DNA of 64,000 nucleotides from JAAFHB01 sp038236995 (GCA_038236995.1 JBBRZE010000009.1:28280-92279), one strand, 5' to 3'; shown: positions 52,856 through 62,010, counted from the stretch's first letter. Translations and numbers: made by a program. Notes: generated by a model not told the origin, from the letters alone.

Positions 52856-53356
52856 ATGATTACCAAAGAGGAAGTTTGCAATGTTCATGCGATGACAGAG
52901 GAGGCGAAATACAACCTTCTAAAGGAAGTAATCACCGATTACGACCGAAAAGAAAGCAACCTGATTCAGATTTTGCACATGTCGCAAGCCATATTTGGCT
53001 ATGTCCCGGCAGAAGTGCAACATTTTATTGCTGATCAGATGGATTTAACCGTGTCGAGGGTTAACAGTGTTTTGACCTTTTACTCCTTTTTCTCAACTCA
53101 GCCAAAAGGCAAATACACCGTATCAATTTGTCTTGGAACCGCCTGCTACGTGCGTGGTGGCAAGGAGGTGCTGAACAAACTAAAATCGGTGCTGGGTATC
53201 GATGTTGGTGCAACTACCGAAGATAAAGTTTTCTCGCTGTCAGTGATGCGCTGCATCGGTGCGTGTGGTCTGGCACCGGCCATGACCATTAACGGCAAAG
53301 TCTACAAGCAGGTGAATCCCAATAAAATTCCGCGCATTCTTGGAATGCTGAAATAG
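52856..53356 (+). CDS. [FeFe]-hydrogenase NuoE-like subunit, module 1 (HydC/HndA type)
   Basis: 166 residues. A helical N-terminal part (LIQILHMSQAIFGYVPAEVQHFIADQMDLTVSRVNSVLTFYSFF) leads into a thioredoxin-like [2Fe-2S] domain with the four ligands CLGTAC (about 92-97) and CIGAC (about 132-136), the NuoE pattern C-x4-C...C-x3-C. In HydABC/HndABCD hydrogenases this subunit sits beside the NuoF-like flavoprotein. It opens the first three-gene hydrogenase module, 72 bases before the fused NuoF gene. Confidence 0.92.
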   Translation: MITKEEVCNVHAMTEEAKYNLLKEVITDYDRKESNLIQILHMSQAIFGYVPAEVQHFIADQMDLTVSRVNSVLTFYSFFSTQPKGKYTVSICLGTACYVRGGKEVLNKLKSVLGIDVGATTEDKVFSLSVMRCIGACGLAPAMTINGKVYKQVNPNKIPRILGMLK

Positions 53357-53428
53357 CGATAATCCCCTTTTTATCTTAATTCGTCCCGTTCTATCATCGG
53401 CTGATATCACATAATCAATCTCATTCAT

Positions 53429-56400
53429 ATGAAAATCAATAGTCTTAACGATCTTGAAGCGATCAGAAGTGATTATCTGGCTCAGGAGAAAGAATTTCAG
53501 TACACCGCTCATATTTGCTATGCTGCCGGTTGTATTTCATCTGACTGTAAAGATTTTAAAGAAGCCTTCATCCAGGCTTTGGAGCATGAAAACCTTCAGT
53601 CAAAAGTCAAAATAAAATTGACGGGGTGTATGGGTGCCTGTACCCTTGGGCCCACTTTGATAATGAACCCCGGCAGCATTCTATATTGTAATGTTAATCC
53701 GGCAAGTGCTGTCACGATAGTGAATCAGCATATTAGAAAAGGGAAAATCGCCGAAAAATTTTGTTACAAAGATCCTGACACGGGCGAGATTATTCCAAAT
53801 CTGCACAATATTCCATTCTTCAAACATCAGAAAAAGATCGTACTTCAGAATTGTGGCGTCATAGACTACGCCTCCATCAGTGAATATATTGCGCATGACG
53901 GATATTTTGCGTTAGGGAAAGTTCTAAGTTCGATGACGGCTCTTGAGGTGATCGACGAAATAAAGAAATCGGGATTGCGCGGCCGTGGCGGCGGCGGCTT
54001 CCCTACAGGTTTTAAATGGGCAATGGCGAATGCGGCAAAAGAGAATCAGAAATATATTATCTGTAATGCTGACGAGGGTGACCCCGGCGCCTTTATGGAT
54101 CGGAGTTTGCTCGAAGGTGACGCACATACGGTGATTGAAGGTATGATGATTGGTGGTTATGCGATCGGCGCTTCGAAAGGGATCGTTTATATTAGGGCTG
54201 AATATCCTATTGCAGTTGAAAGACTTACAATGGCGATCAAGGCAGCCCGGGAACAAGGCCTTTTAGGCGAAAATATCCTGGGTAGTAATTTTAGTTTTGA
54301 TATTGACATCAGGATTGGTGCAGGAGCCTTTGTCTGTGGCGAAGAAACTGCATTGATGAATTCTGTTGAAGGAAGAAGAGGCGAACCCCGGCAAAAGCCT
54401 CCGTTCCCAACACAAAGTGGCTTATTTGGAAAACCAACCGTGATCAATAATGTGGAAACCTTTGGCAATATCGCCCCCATCATCTTAAAAGGTGGCGCAT
54501 GGTTTTCTTCTATCGGAACAGAGAAAAGCAAAGGGACCAAAGTATTTGCCCTCGCGGGTGATATCGTCCACAAAGGATTGATTGAAGTGCCAATGGGAAT
54601 CACCCTTGGTGAAATCATTTACGATGTCGGTGGCGGAATTCCAAAAGGGAAGACCTTTAAAGTTGCGCAGACAGGCGGTCCGTCAGGCGGCTGCCTCACT
54701 CCGGGGCACCTCAACGTGGCGATTGACTATGATTCATTGATTCAGCATGGTGCCATTATGGGGTCGGGTGGATTAATCTGCGCCGACGAAGACACCTGCA
54801 TGGTGGATATGGCCCGGTTTTTTATGGACTTTGTCCAGGATGAGTCGTGTGGAAAATGTATTCCATGTCGCATCGGGACAAAACGAATGCTCGAAATTCT
54901 CGAACGAATAACTGAAGGAGAAGGAAAAGAAGGTGATGTTGACTTACTCGTGGAATTAGGTAATTCAATCAAAGAATCGGCTATTTGTGGATTAGGGCAG
55001 ACGGCCCCGAACCCTGTTCTAAGCACAATCAAATATTTCAGGCACGAATATGATGAACACATCCGCCATAAATACTGTCGTGCCGGGGTTTGCAGCAACC
55101 TGTTTATCTCTCCGTGTCAGAACGCCTGTCCGGCAGGCGTGAATGTTCCCGGATATATTGCCCTTATTGCTGCCGGACGGGTGCGTGATGCGTATAACCT
55201 GATCCGTCAGGAGAATCCGTTCCCATCCATTTGCGGACGGGTTTGTACCCATCCGTGCGAAAGCAAATGTCGCCGTGCACAGATCGACGAACCAATAGCG
55301 ATTGCTGATCTGAAACGCTATGCAGCTGATTATGTGCTGAATTCCGGCGAACCGTTTATGAGCCTGATCTTCCAGAAAAACGGAAAGTCTGTCGGAATTA
55401 TCGGAGCCGGTCCTTCGGGATTGACATGCGGCTATTATTTGGCTCGGCTTGGCTATACGGTTGATATTTATGAGGAGAAAAGTGTTGCAGGTGGAATTCT
55501 GGCTTACGGAATACCCGAATACCGGCTTCCCAAGGAGGAATTGAGCAAGGAGATCGACTCGATTACAAGGGCGGGAATTAATATCATCTATAACTCAAAG
55601 ATCGGATCAGACATCACATTTAATGAGTTAAAAGCAAAATACAATGCCATTTATATTGCCACGGGAACACAGCTTTCGCGGAAAATAGGAATCAAAGGGG
55701 AAGAAAAAGCAGGTGTTTATCACGGGCTTGATTTCCTGCGGGATATAAATCTTAAAAAGGATGTGGAAGTAAAGGGAATTGTTGCAGTAATTGGCGGCGG
55801 AAGCACTGCTATAGATGCAGCAAGATCGGCTCTTCGCCTTGGCGCTCAAAAGGTGCATCTACTTTATCGCAGAACCAAGGAAGAGATGCCAGCCGATAAA
55901 CGGGAGGTTGATGATGCCATTGAAGAGGGTGTAATCCTCCATGAGCTAGTTGCTCCTGTTCGTTTTATCGGAAATGGTGCCATCACCCATATTGAGTGCA
56001 TTAAAATGAAACCCGGTAGTTTTGGAAAAGATGGCCGTCGCATACCGATGGTTGTTCCTGATTCCAACTTTATGATGGAGATCGATCTGGCAATTCCTGC
56101 TGTAAGCCAGTATTCAGATTTCCCGTTTATTACTAAAGCAGATGTGGGGATTACCGATTGGGGAACATTTATTGTTGATCCTGATACACAGATGACGACG
56201 CAGCCCGGAATTTTTGCTGGTGGTGATGTCGCCCGAGGCTCGGATGTTGTAATCACAGCAATAGCAGATGGGAAGAATGCTGCTAAATCGATTGATAAAT
56301 TCCTCGGTGGGAAAGGCAAATTAAATACTGGCGAACCAATCGAGCTTCCAGCCAGAGGCCCTGAAGAGGGAAACTCGGTTGAACATGAGCGACTTCAAAT

Positions 56401-56515
56401 GCGTTACCTCGACCTCGAAGATCGGAAAGGAAACTTTAATGAAGTTCCGTTAGGTTTTCACAAGCTCAATGCCATTGCAGAAGCAATGAGATGTTTGCAA
56501 TGTTCAAAACGTTAA
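53429..56515 (+). CDS. NuoF-like hydrogenase subunit fused to a GltD/NfnB-like oxidoreductase, module 1
   Basis: 1028 residues with four parts. (1) Thioredoxin-like [2Fe-2S] domain, about 1-110 (CYAAGC and CMGAC, ligands near 30-70). (2) NuoF core, about 150-450, with FMN/NADH loop GLRGRGGGGFPTGFKW (about 181-196) and CNADEGDPGAFMDR. (3) SLBB and [4Fe-4S] domain, ESCGKCIPC (about 471-479) and AICGLGQ. (4) Instead of the usual C-terminal ferredoxin, a complete GltD-type half, about 555-1000: cluster cysteines CQNACPAG and CGRVCTHPCESKC, FAD site IIGAGPSGLTCGYYLA (about 655-670), NAD(P) site VIGGGSTAIDAARSALRLGA (about 786-805), and GIFAGGDVARGSDVVITAI. It would accept electrons from NAD(P)H at two flavin sites. 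A frameshift or assembly join is unlikely because one continuous frame covers all parts. Confidence 0.92.
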   Translation: MKINSLNDLEAIRSDYLAQEKEFQYTAHICYAAGCISSDCKDFKEAFIQALEHENLQSKVKIKLTGCMGACTLGPTLIMNPGSILYCNVNPASAVTIVNQHIRKGKIAEKFCYKDPDTGEIIPNLHNIPFFKHQKKIVLQNCGVIDYASISEYIAHDGYFALGKVLSSMTALEVIDEIKKSGLRGRGGGGFPTGFKWAMANAAKENQKYIICNADEGDPGAFMDRSLLEGDAHTVIEGMMIGGYAIGASKGIVYIRAEYPIAVERLTMAIKAAREQGLLGENILGSNFSFDIDIRIGAGAFVCGEETALMNSVEGRRGEPRQKPPFPTQSGLFGKPTVINNVETFGNIAPIILKGGAWFSSIGTEKSKGTKVFALAGDIVHKGLIEVPMGITLGEIIYDVGGGIPKGKTFKVAQTGGPSGGCLTPGHLNVAIDYDSLIQHGAIMGSGGLICADEDTCMVDMARFFMDFVQDESCGKCIPCRIGTKRMLEILERITEGEGKEGDVDLLVELGNSIKESAICGLGQTAPNPVLSTIKYFRHEYDEHIRHKYCRAGVCSNLFISPCQNACPAGVNVPGYIALIAAGRVRDAYNLIRQENPFPSICGRVCTHPCESKCRRAQIDEPIAIADLKRYAADYVLNSGEPFMSLIFQKNGKSVGIIGAGPSGLTCGYYLARLGYTVDIYEEKSVAGGILAYGIPEYRLPKEELSKEIDSITRAGINIIYNSKIGSDITFNELKAKYNAIYIATGTQLSRKIGIKGEEKAGVYHGLDFLRDINLKKDVEVKGIVAVIGGGSTAIDAARSALRLGAQKVHLLYRRTKEEMPADKREVDDAIEEGVILHELVAPVRFIGNGAITHIECIKMKPGSFGKDGRRIPMVVPDSNFMMEIDLAIPAVSQYSDFPFITKADVGITDWGTFIVDPDTQMTTQPGIFAGGDVARGSDVVITAIADGKNAAKSIDKFLGGKGKLNTGEPIELPARGPEEGNSVEHERLQMRYLDLEDRKGNFNEVPLGFHKLNAIAEAMRCLQCSKR

Positions 56516-56536
56516 ACTGCCTAAATCCAATTTGCC

Positions 56537-58312
56537 ATGATAAATCTTACCATCAATAATAAAGAGATTCAGGTCGAAGAAGGGACGACTATTTTTGAAG
56601 CTGCCAAACATCACAATATTTTAATCCCTCACTTCTGTTACATGGAAAACGTTCACCAGATAGGTTCATGCCGTATTTGCGTGGTTGAAGTAGAAGGGGG
56701 GAAGACCCTGATGGCATCCTGTGTAACAGAGGCTAAAGAAGGGATGGTTGTCCATACCAACTCCGAACGGGTACGCAATGTACGGAAGGTAATTTATGAG
56801 TTGATGCTATCGGATCATCCCAAAGAGTGCCTTCGTTGCTGGAGAAATCAAAACTGCGAATTGCAGGATCTGGGGAATCTGATTCAAATAAAGGATTTCA
56901 GGTACGAAGGTGCAAAATCAAAAGATATTATCGACAGCTCTAGTCCATCAATTGTACGCGACAGTTCAAAATGCATTCTTTGCCGCCGTTGTGTTACCGT
57001 CTGCAACGATATACAGGGAGTAGCATTGATGAATCCGCACCATCGCGGTTTCTCCACCTTCATCGGTCCATCGGAAGACGAACTTTTAGGAGAATCCGTT
57101 TGTACCAATTGCGGCCAGTGCGTGTTGGTTTGCCCGGTTGGAGCGTTAAAAGAGAAAGATTCGACAGTAAACGTATGGGAAGCACTTTACGACAAGTCGA
57201 AAACGGTTGTAGTCCAAACGGCTCCTGCCGTAAGAGCCGCGCTCGGAGAAGTTTTTGATTATGAACCAGGTACTTTAGTGACTGGTAAAATGGCTTCAGC
57301 ATTGCACGAACTGGGTTTTAATTACGTTTTCGACACCAATTTTGCAGCCGATCTCACAATCATGGAAGAGGGTTCTGAATTTCTTGAAAGGGTAAAAAAT
57401 GCCTTTACAGCACCCGATGAAAATGCAGTTCTTCCAATGATTACAAGTTGTAGTCCGGGTTGGATAAAATTTATGGAACACCAGTATCCCGATCAGTTAG
57501 CCCATCTTTCGAGTTGCAAATCACCACACATGATGCTTGGCGCGCTTTCTAAATCGTACTTTGCCGAGAAGCTGAATATTGATCCTGCAAATATTTTTGT
57601 TGTTTCTGTAATGCCATGTACCGCTAAAAAATTTGAGATTTTACGTCCTGAAATGTATAATAACGGACTAGCCAATGTTGACGCTGTTATTACAACACGC
57701 GAACTCGGACGGATGATTAAGGATGGAGGAATTGACTTCCGAAACCTGCCCGATGGTGAATTTGACAGTCCTTTAGGACTCTCGTCAGGCGCTGCCGATA
57801 TTTTCGGAACAACCGGCGGAGTAATGGAAGCAGCCTTGCGCACGGTGTATGAATTGGTGACGGGGCGTGAACTCCCAACAGGCAATCTTCACATTATACC
57901 GCTCGAAGGATTGGACAGAATTAAAACCGCTGAATTAAAAATCGAAAATCCTTTACCTGAATATGGTTTTCTGGCCGGAGTGACTGTTAAAGTAGCAGTA
58001 ACGAGCGGTTTAATAGGAGCCGCAGAGTTGCTCAACGAAATCAAACAAGGCACAAGTCCTTACCATTTTATTGAAATAATGGGGTGTCCGGGAGGATGCA
58101 TCAGCGGAGGAGGACAACCACGCCCCGTGAATGATGCCATCAGGACAAAGCGACTTGAAGCTATTTATCGTGAAGACGAAGGAAAAACATTGCGTAAATC
58201 GCATGAAAATCAGGATATCATGATGCTGTATCATGATTTTCTTGGTGCGCCGCTCGGCCATAAATCGCATGAATTACTTCATACGATTTATACCCCCAGG
58301 AGCAAAAACTGA
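56537..58312 (+). CDS. [FeFe]-hydrogenase catalytic subunit, module 1 (HydA/HndD type, group A3-like)
   Basis: 591 residues. N-terminal plant-type [2Fe-2S] domain (cysteines from about 34: FCYMENVHQIGSCRICVVEV...MASC), His-Cys3 [4Fe-4S] (DHPKECLRCWRNQNCELQ, about 93-110), two [4Fe-4S] clusters (CILCRRCVTVC about 145; CTNCGQCVLVCPVG about 189) and the H-cluster domain. H-cluster motifs are L1 TSCSPGW (about 304), L2 MPCTAKKFE (about 358) and L3 EIMGCPGGCISGGGQP (about 513-528). A short C-terminal segment (GHKSHELLHTIY) closes the chain. It evolves or oxidises H2, most likely in a bifurcating complex with the two preceding proteins. HydEFG maturases are not in the window. Confidence 0.95.
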   Translation: MINLTINNKEIQVEEGTTIFEAAKHHNILIPHFCYMENVHQIGSCRICVVEVEGGKTLMASCVTEAKEGMVVHTNSERVRNVRKVIYELMLSDHPKECLRCWRNQNCELQDLGNLIQIKDFRYEGAKSKDIIDSSSPSIVRDSSKCILCRRCVTVCNDIQGVALMNPHHRGFSTFIGPSEDELLGESVCTNCGQCVLVCPVGALKEKDSTVNVWEALYDKSKTVVVQTAPAVRAALGEVFDYEPGTLVTGKMASALHELGFNYVFDTNFAADLTIMEEGSEFLERVKNAFTAPDENAVLPMITSCSPGWIKFMEHQYPDQLAHLSSCKSPHMMLGALSKSYFAEKLNIDPANIFVVSVMPCTAKKFEILRPEMYNNGLANVDAVITTRELGRMIKDGGIDFRNLPDGEFDSPLGLSSGAADIFGTTGGVMEAALRTVYELVTGRELPTGNLHIIPLEGLDRIKTAELKIENPLPEYGFLAGVTVKVAVTSGLIGAAELLNEIKQGTSPYHFIEIMGCPGGCISGGGQPRPVNDAIRTKRLEAIYREDEGKTLRKSHENQDIMMLYHDFLGAPLGHKSHELLHTIYTPRSKN

Positions 58313-58370
58313 AGTTGATTGAATGTTTGGTTCAAAAATCATTTGACTGTAATACCTTAAATTATTTCAA

Positions 58371-58862
58371 ATGGACCCAATTTCTGAATTGATCAAAAAC
58401 CTTGCAGACCAACACGGCCGAAGCCGTCACAACCTGCTGCCAATATTGCAGGGTGTGGTTGAACAGGAAAAATACCTGTCGGAATATTCAATGATTCAGA
58501 TCGCCCGGGAGCTTGATCTGCCCGCTGCTGAAGTTTTCGGAACTGCCACTTTTTACTCGTTTCTGGAATACAAAAAAATGGGCAAATACATCATTCGTAT
58601 CTGCAAAACCATTACCTGTTCCATGAAAGGGAAAAATCAGGTATTAATGGCAATCGAAGACATGCTGAAAATTAATGTCGGAGAAACAACCCCTGATGGC
58701 AATTTCTCACTACTCCAAACTAATTGCCTGGGATTCTGTCACAAAGCACCCGCAATGCTGATCAATAACGAAGTGTACAATGAACTCACTCCTGAGAAGG
58801 TACGTGAAATCTTGAGTATGTACATGAACAGGAAAAAGGAAGGAGGGCTTTATGACAACTAA
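58371..58862 (+). CDS. [FeFe]-hydrogenase NuoE-like subunit, module 2
   Basis: 163 residues. Same plan as the module 1 NuoE: helical start (NLLPILQGVVEQEKYLSEYSMIQIARELDLPAAEVFGTATFYSFL) and thioredoxin-like [2Fe-2S] fold with CKTITC (about 78-83) and CLGFC (about 120-124). The sequence is clearly diverged from the first copy, so this is not a recent duplication. It overlaps the next gene by 11 bases. Confidence 0.92.
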   Translation: MDPISELIKNLADQHGRSRHNLLPILQGVVEQEKYLSEYSMIQIARELDLPAAEVFGTATFYSFLEYKKMGKYIIRICKTITCSMKGKNQVLMAIEDMLKINVGETTPDGNFSLLQTNCLGFCHKAPAMLINNEVYNELTPEKVREILSMYMNRKKEGGLYDN

Positions 58863-60036
58863 TTATCAGCTTAAACGTGCCGATTTCATTTTTAAAAATG
58901 AAAATGACTGGGAAGATGTTCTGAGTAAGAGCCTCAGTCGCCCTCCTCAGGAATTAATTAATGAATTAATTAGCTCCGAATTAAAAGGCAGAGGCGGCGC
59001 CGGATTTCCAACAGGTTTGAAATGGAAGCTTTCAGCAGAGGCGGTTGATGAGATCAAGTACGTCATTTGCAATGCCGACGAAGGCGAACCGGGAACCTTC
59101 AAAGACCGTGAAATTCTATCTAAAGTCCCATTTAAAGTACTGACAGCCATGGCTATTTGTGGTCATGTGATTGGTGCAAAGGAGGGTTATATTTACCTTC
59201 GGGGTGAATATTTCTTTCTGCGCCCTGAATTGAATAAGGCAATCAGTGAGTTTGAATACTATTGCAAAGAGATGAACTTCGATTTTACGATCCGGATATT
59301 TATGGGCAGTGGCGCCTATATCTGCGGCGAAGAAACTGCCTTGTTTGAATCAATGGAAGGGAAACGTGGCGAACCCCGGAATAAACCGCCGTTTCCTTCA
59401 TCATACGGTTATATGGGCAAACCAACAGTAATCAACAATGTTGAAACACTGGCTCATACCTATACCATTTTTAAATACGGAGCCAAGCGATTTTACGACC
59501 TGGGTGTTCAGTACTCACGCGGATCGAAATTGTTTTCAGTTTCGGGTGATACACCCAAACCCGGGATCTATGAGCTTGAGTTAGGAATGAGCCTCGTCGA
59601 TTTTGTAGATGAATTTGGAGATGGTGATACCAAAGCGGTTCAGGTTGGAGGAGCTTCGGGTTTTTTGGTTCCGCGAAAAAGATTTAACGAAACAGCAATC
59701 GGTTTCCAGGGAAAGCTTACAGGAATATCATTACCAACCGGAGGCTCTATGATGCTTTTCAATAGTTCGCGCTCCATGTTCAACGTACTCGACAACTACC
59801 TGGAATTTTTCCGTGAAGAATCGTGCGGACAATGCACGCCATGTCGCGTGGGATGTCAGCAACTGCTGAATGGAATCAAAGCGGTGAAACGTGGCGAAAA
59901 GAATGCACAATACCTCGATAAATTGTTACGACTAACTGAAACAATGCAATATACTGCCAAATGCGGTTTGGGACAGTCGGTCGCCAATTCATTCTCATCG
60001 ATTGTTGAAAATTTTAGGGAAGAGATGATTTACTAA
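58852..60036 (+). CDS. [FeFe]-hydrogenase NuoF-like subunit, module 2 (short form)
   Basis: 394 residues. It contains only the NuoF core: FMN/NADH loop SELKGRGGAGFPTGLKWKL (about 43-61), CNADEGEPGTFKDREIL, GSGAYICGEETALFESMEGKRGEPRNKPPFP, SLBB part, and [4Fe-4S] site EESCGQCTPCRVGC (about 321-334) with KCGLGQ. In contrast to the module 1 protein it has no N-terminal [2Fe-2S] domain, no C-terminal ferredoxin domain and no GltD half. This is the simplest possible NADH-flavin subunit. Its stop codon overlaps the start of the next gene (TAATG). Confidence 0.93.
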   Translation: MTTNYQLKRADFIFKNENDWEDVLSKSLSRPPQELINELISSELKGRGGAGFPTGLKWKLSAEAVDEIKYVICNADEGEPGTFKDREILSKVPFKVLTAMAICGHVIGAKEGYIYLRGEYFFLRPELNKAISEFEYYCKEMNFDFTIRIFMGSGAYICGEETALFESMEGKRGEPRNKPPFPSSYGYMGKPTVINNVETLAHTYTIFKYGAKRFYDLGVQYSRGSKLFSVSGDTPKPGIYELELGMSLVDFVDEFGDGDTKAVQVGGASGFLVPRKRFNETAIGFQGKLTGISLPTGGSMMLFNSSRSMFNVLDNYLEFFREESCGQCTPCRVGCQQLLNGIKAVKRGEKNAQYLDKLLRLTETMQYTAKCGLGQSVANSFSSIVENFREEMIY

Positions 60037-61847
60037 TGCTTCAATATTTATCTGTTATGGTAAAAAATATAAAAATAACCATCAACGGGGTAACAGTAGA
60101 AATTGAGCAGGGAACTTCAATTTTGGAAGCAGCTCGTCAGACAGGGGTTATTATTCCCACTCTGTGTTATCACAAAGACCTTTGTGTTGCTGGAAATTGC
60201 CGCGTTTGTGTAGTTGAAATTGCCGGACAAAAACGGTTGGCAGCTGCCTGCGCTACCCCATGCGAAGAAGGGATGGAAATCTTTACCAATTCCTTCAAGG
60301 TACGAAATTCAAGGAAGCATATTATTGAACTCTTGCTGTCGGAGCACAATGCCGATTGCACGCGCTGTTACAAAAACGGGAATTGCGAATTACAGAAGCT
60401 CGCCTCCGAATATAAAATTATGACGCAGGATTTTATCCGGTTGGTTCCGTTCAAGAACTATACGATCGATCAGTTTTCACCATCCATTATTAAAGACGAC
60501 AGTAAGTGTGTCCGTTGCCAACGGTGTGTGCGGACCTGTGCCGAATTACAGGGAGTAAACGCTTTAACAGTCGCATACAAAGGGGATCGGATGAAGATAT
60601 CCACGTTCTTCGAGAAAGCGATGAACGATGTGGTTTGCACCAATTGTGGCCAGTGTATCAATCACTGTCCAACAGGTGCATTGGTTGAAAAGAATTACAT
60701 CGAGGAAGTATGGGATGCTATTGCCGATAAAACGAAGCATGTGATAGTGCAGACAGCTCCTGCAGTTCGCGTTGGACTTGGGGAAGAACTGGGTTTTGAA
60801 ACAGGATCGCGTGTGACGGGCAAAATGGTAGCAGCCTTAAAACGTTTGGGTTTCGATGCGGTGATGGATACCGATTTTTCGGCCGACCTTACGATCATGG
60901 AAGAAGGAACCGAATTGCTTACACGGCTGAAACAAGTTCTGGTTGATCACGATCCGGAAGTGAAACTCCCGATGGCCACCTCTTGTTCTCCAGGGTGGAT
61001 CAAATACATCGAACACATGTATCCCGATTATCTCGGTCATCTTTCGACCTGCAAATCACCGCAGCAAATGTTTGGTGCGCTTGCTAAAACCTATTATGCC
61101 AAAGCGCGGAATCTTAATCCTGAAACAATCGTATCCGTTTCGATTATGCCCTGTACTGCCAAGAAGTTTGAAGCCAACCGGCCAGAAATGCACGACAGCG
61201 GGTATCGTGATGTTGATTATGTACTGACAACCCGTGAACTGGCCATCATGATTAAACAGGCAGGTATCGATTTTATGAAATTGGATGATCTGCATTACGA
61301 CCGGCTGATGGGCGAGTCGACCGGAGCCGCAGTTATCTTTGGCGCTACGGGAGGCGTAATGGAAGCGGCATTGCGGACAGCTTACGAGTTAGTTACAGGG
61401 CGGGATGTTCCCTTCGACAACCTGAATATCACACCTGTTCGCGGAATTGATGGCATCAGGGAAGCTTCGATTAAAATTGAGAACCCATTGAAAGAATGGG
61501 CATTTCTGGATGGTGTTGAATTAAAATGCGCCATTGCGCATGGTCTTGTCAATGCCAAAAAAGTGATGGATTCAATTATATCTGGTCAGGCCAATTACCA
61601 TTTTATTGAGTTTATGGCTTGTCCCGGAGGATGTTTGGGTGGCGGCGGTCAACCGATACCAACCAGTCCCGAAATTCGGCGTAAACGGACTGAAGCCATT
61701 TATGCCGAAGATGAAGGGATGCCGCTTCGGAAATCGCATCAGAATCCTGAAATTATAAAGATTTACAAAGATTTTCTGGGGAAACCTCTGGGAGAAAAAT
61801 CGCATCATCTATTACACACCCAGTATATGGCAAGAAAAAGATATTAA
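60036..61847 (+). CDS. [FeFe]-hydrogenase catalytic subunit, module 2
   Basis: 603 residues; a second ATG eight codons in is an alternative start. Domain order is as in module 1: [2Fe-2S] (LCYHKDLCVAGNCRVCVVEI about 42-61), His-Cys3 (EHNADCTRCYKNGNCELQ), two [4Fe-4S] (CVRCQRCVRTC about 158; CTNCGQCINHCPTG about 201), and H-cluster motifs TSCSPGW (about 316), MPCTAKKFEA (about 372) and EFMACPGGCLGGGGQP (about 525-540). All cluster ligands except the second cysteine of L1 are conserved. It is about as diverged from module 1 HydA as two separate subfamilies would be. The following 3' region ends in remnants of a toxin gene on the other strand. Confidence 0.95.
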   Translation: MLQYLSVMVKNIKITINGVTVEIEQGTSILEAARQTGVIIPTLCYHKDLCVAGNCRVCVVEIAGQKRLAAACATPCEEGMEIFTNSFKVRNSRKHIIELLLSEHNADCTRCYKNGNCELQKLASEYKIMTQDFIRLVPFKNYTIDQFSPSIIKDDSKCVRCQRCVRTCAELQGVNALTVAYKGDRMKISTFFEKAMNDVVCTNCGQCINHCPTGALVEKNYIEEVWDAIADKTKHVIVQTAPAVRVGLGEELGFETGSRVTGKMVAALKRLGFDAVMDTDFSADLTIMEEGTELLTRLKQVLVDHDPEVKLPMATSCSPGWIKYIEHMYPDYLGHLSTCKSPQQMFGALAKTYYAKARNLNPETIVSVSIMPCTAKKFEANRPEMHDSGYRDVDYVLTTRELAIMIKQAGIDFMKLDDLHYDRLMGESTGAAVIFGATGGVMEAALRTAYELVTGRDVPFDNLNITPVRGIDGIREASIKIENPLKEWAFLDGVELKCAIAHGLVNAKKVMDSIISGQANYHFIEFMACPGGCLGGGGQPIPTSPEIRRKRTEAIYAEDEGMPLRKSHQNPEIIKIYKDFLGKPLGEKSHHLLHTQYMARKRY

Positions 61848-61849
61848 AA

Positions 61850-62010
61850 ACGATTTGAAAACATTCAAATAATAATCTGGAGGGATTGTGATGGGTGAAA
61901 ATTTTATGCATAACAGACTCAACTCTTAAACTTGCTTTTTCGCTGTAATACACAAAAACATCCTCAAGTTTATCCTCCGCAAATTGAGTCCAGTAAACGG
62001 TCAGCTCCAT
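61850..62010 (-). pseudogene. Remnant of a ParE/RelE-type toxin gene
   Basis: The frame from 62010 begins MELTVYWTQFAEDKLEDVFVYYSEKASLRV, a good ParE/RelE-like N-terminus. It then jumps to ESVMHKIFTHHNPSRLL, the last part of which resembles the usual end of such toxins (...RQNPxKL). The central 50 or so residues with the toxin core are missing, and the frame continues meaninglessly into hydA. This looks like an internal deletion. The start overlaps the antitoxin gene by 10 bases, the normal arrangement. Confidence 0.6.

Noticed and set aside
61753..62010. 85-residue minus-strand ORF as a complete toxin
   Set aside because: Only the first 30 residues resemble a toxin and the end overlaps hydA; it is better explained as a deletion remnant.
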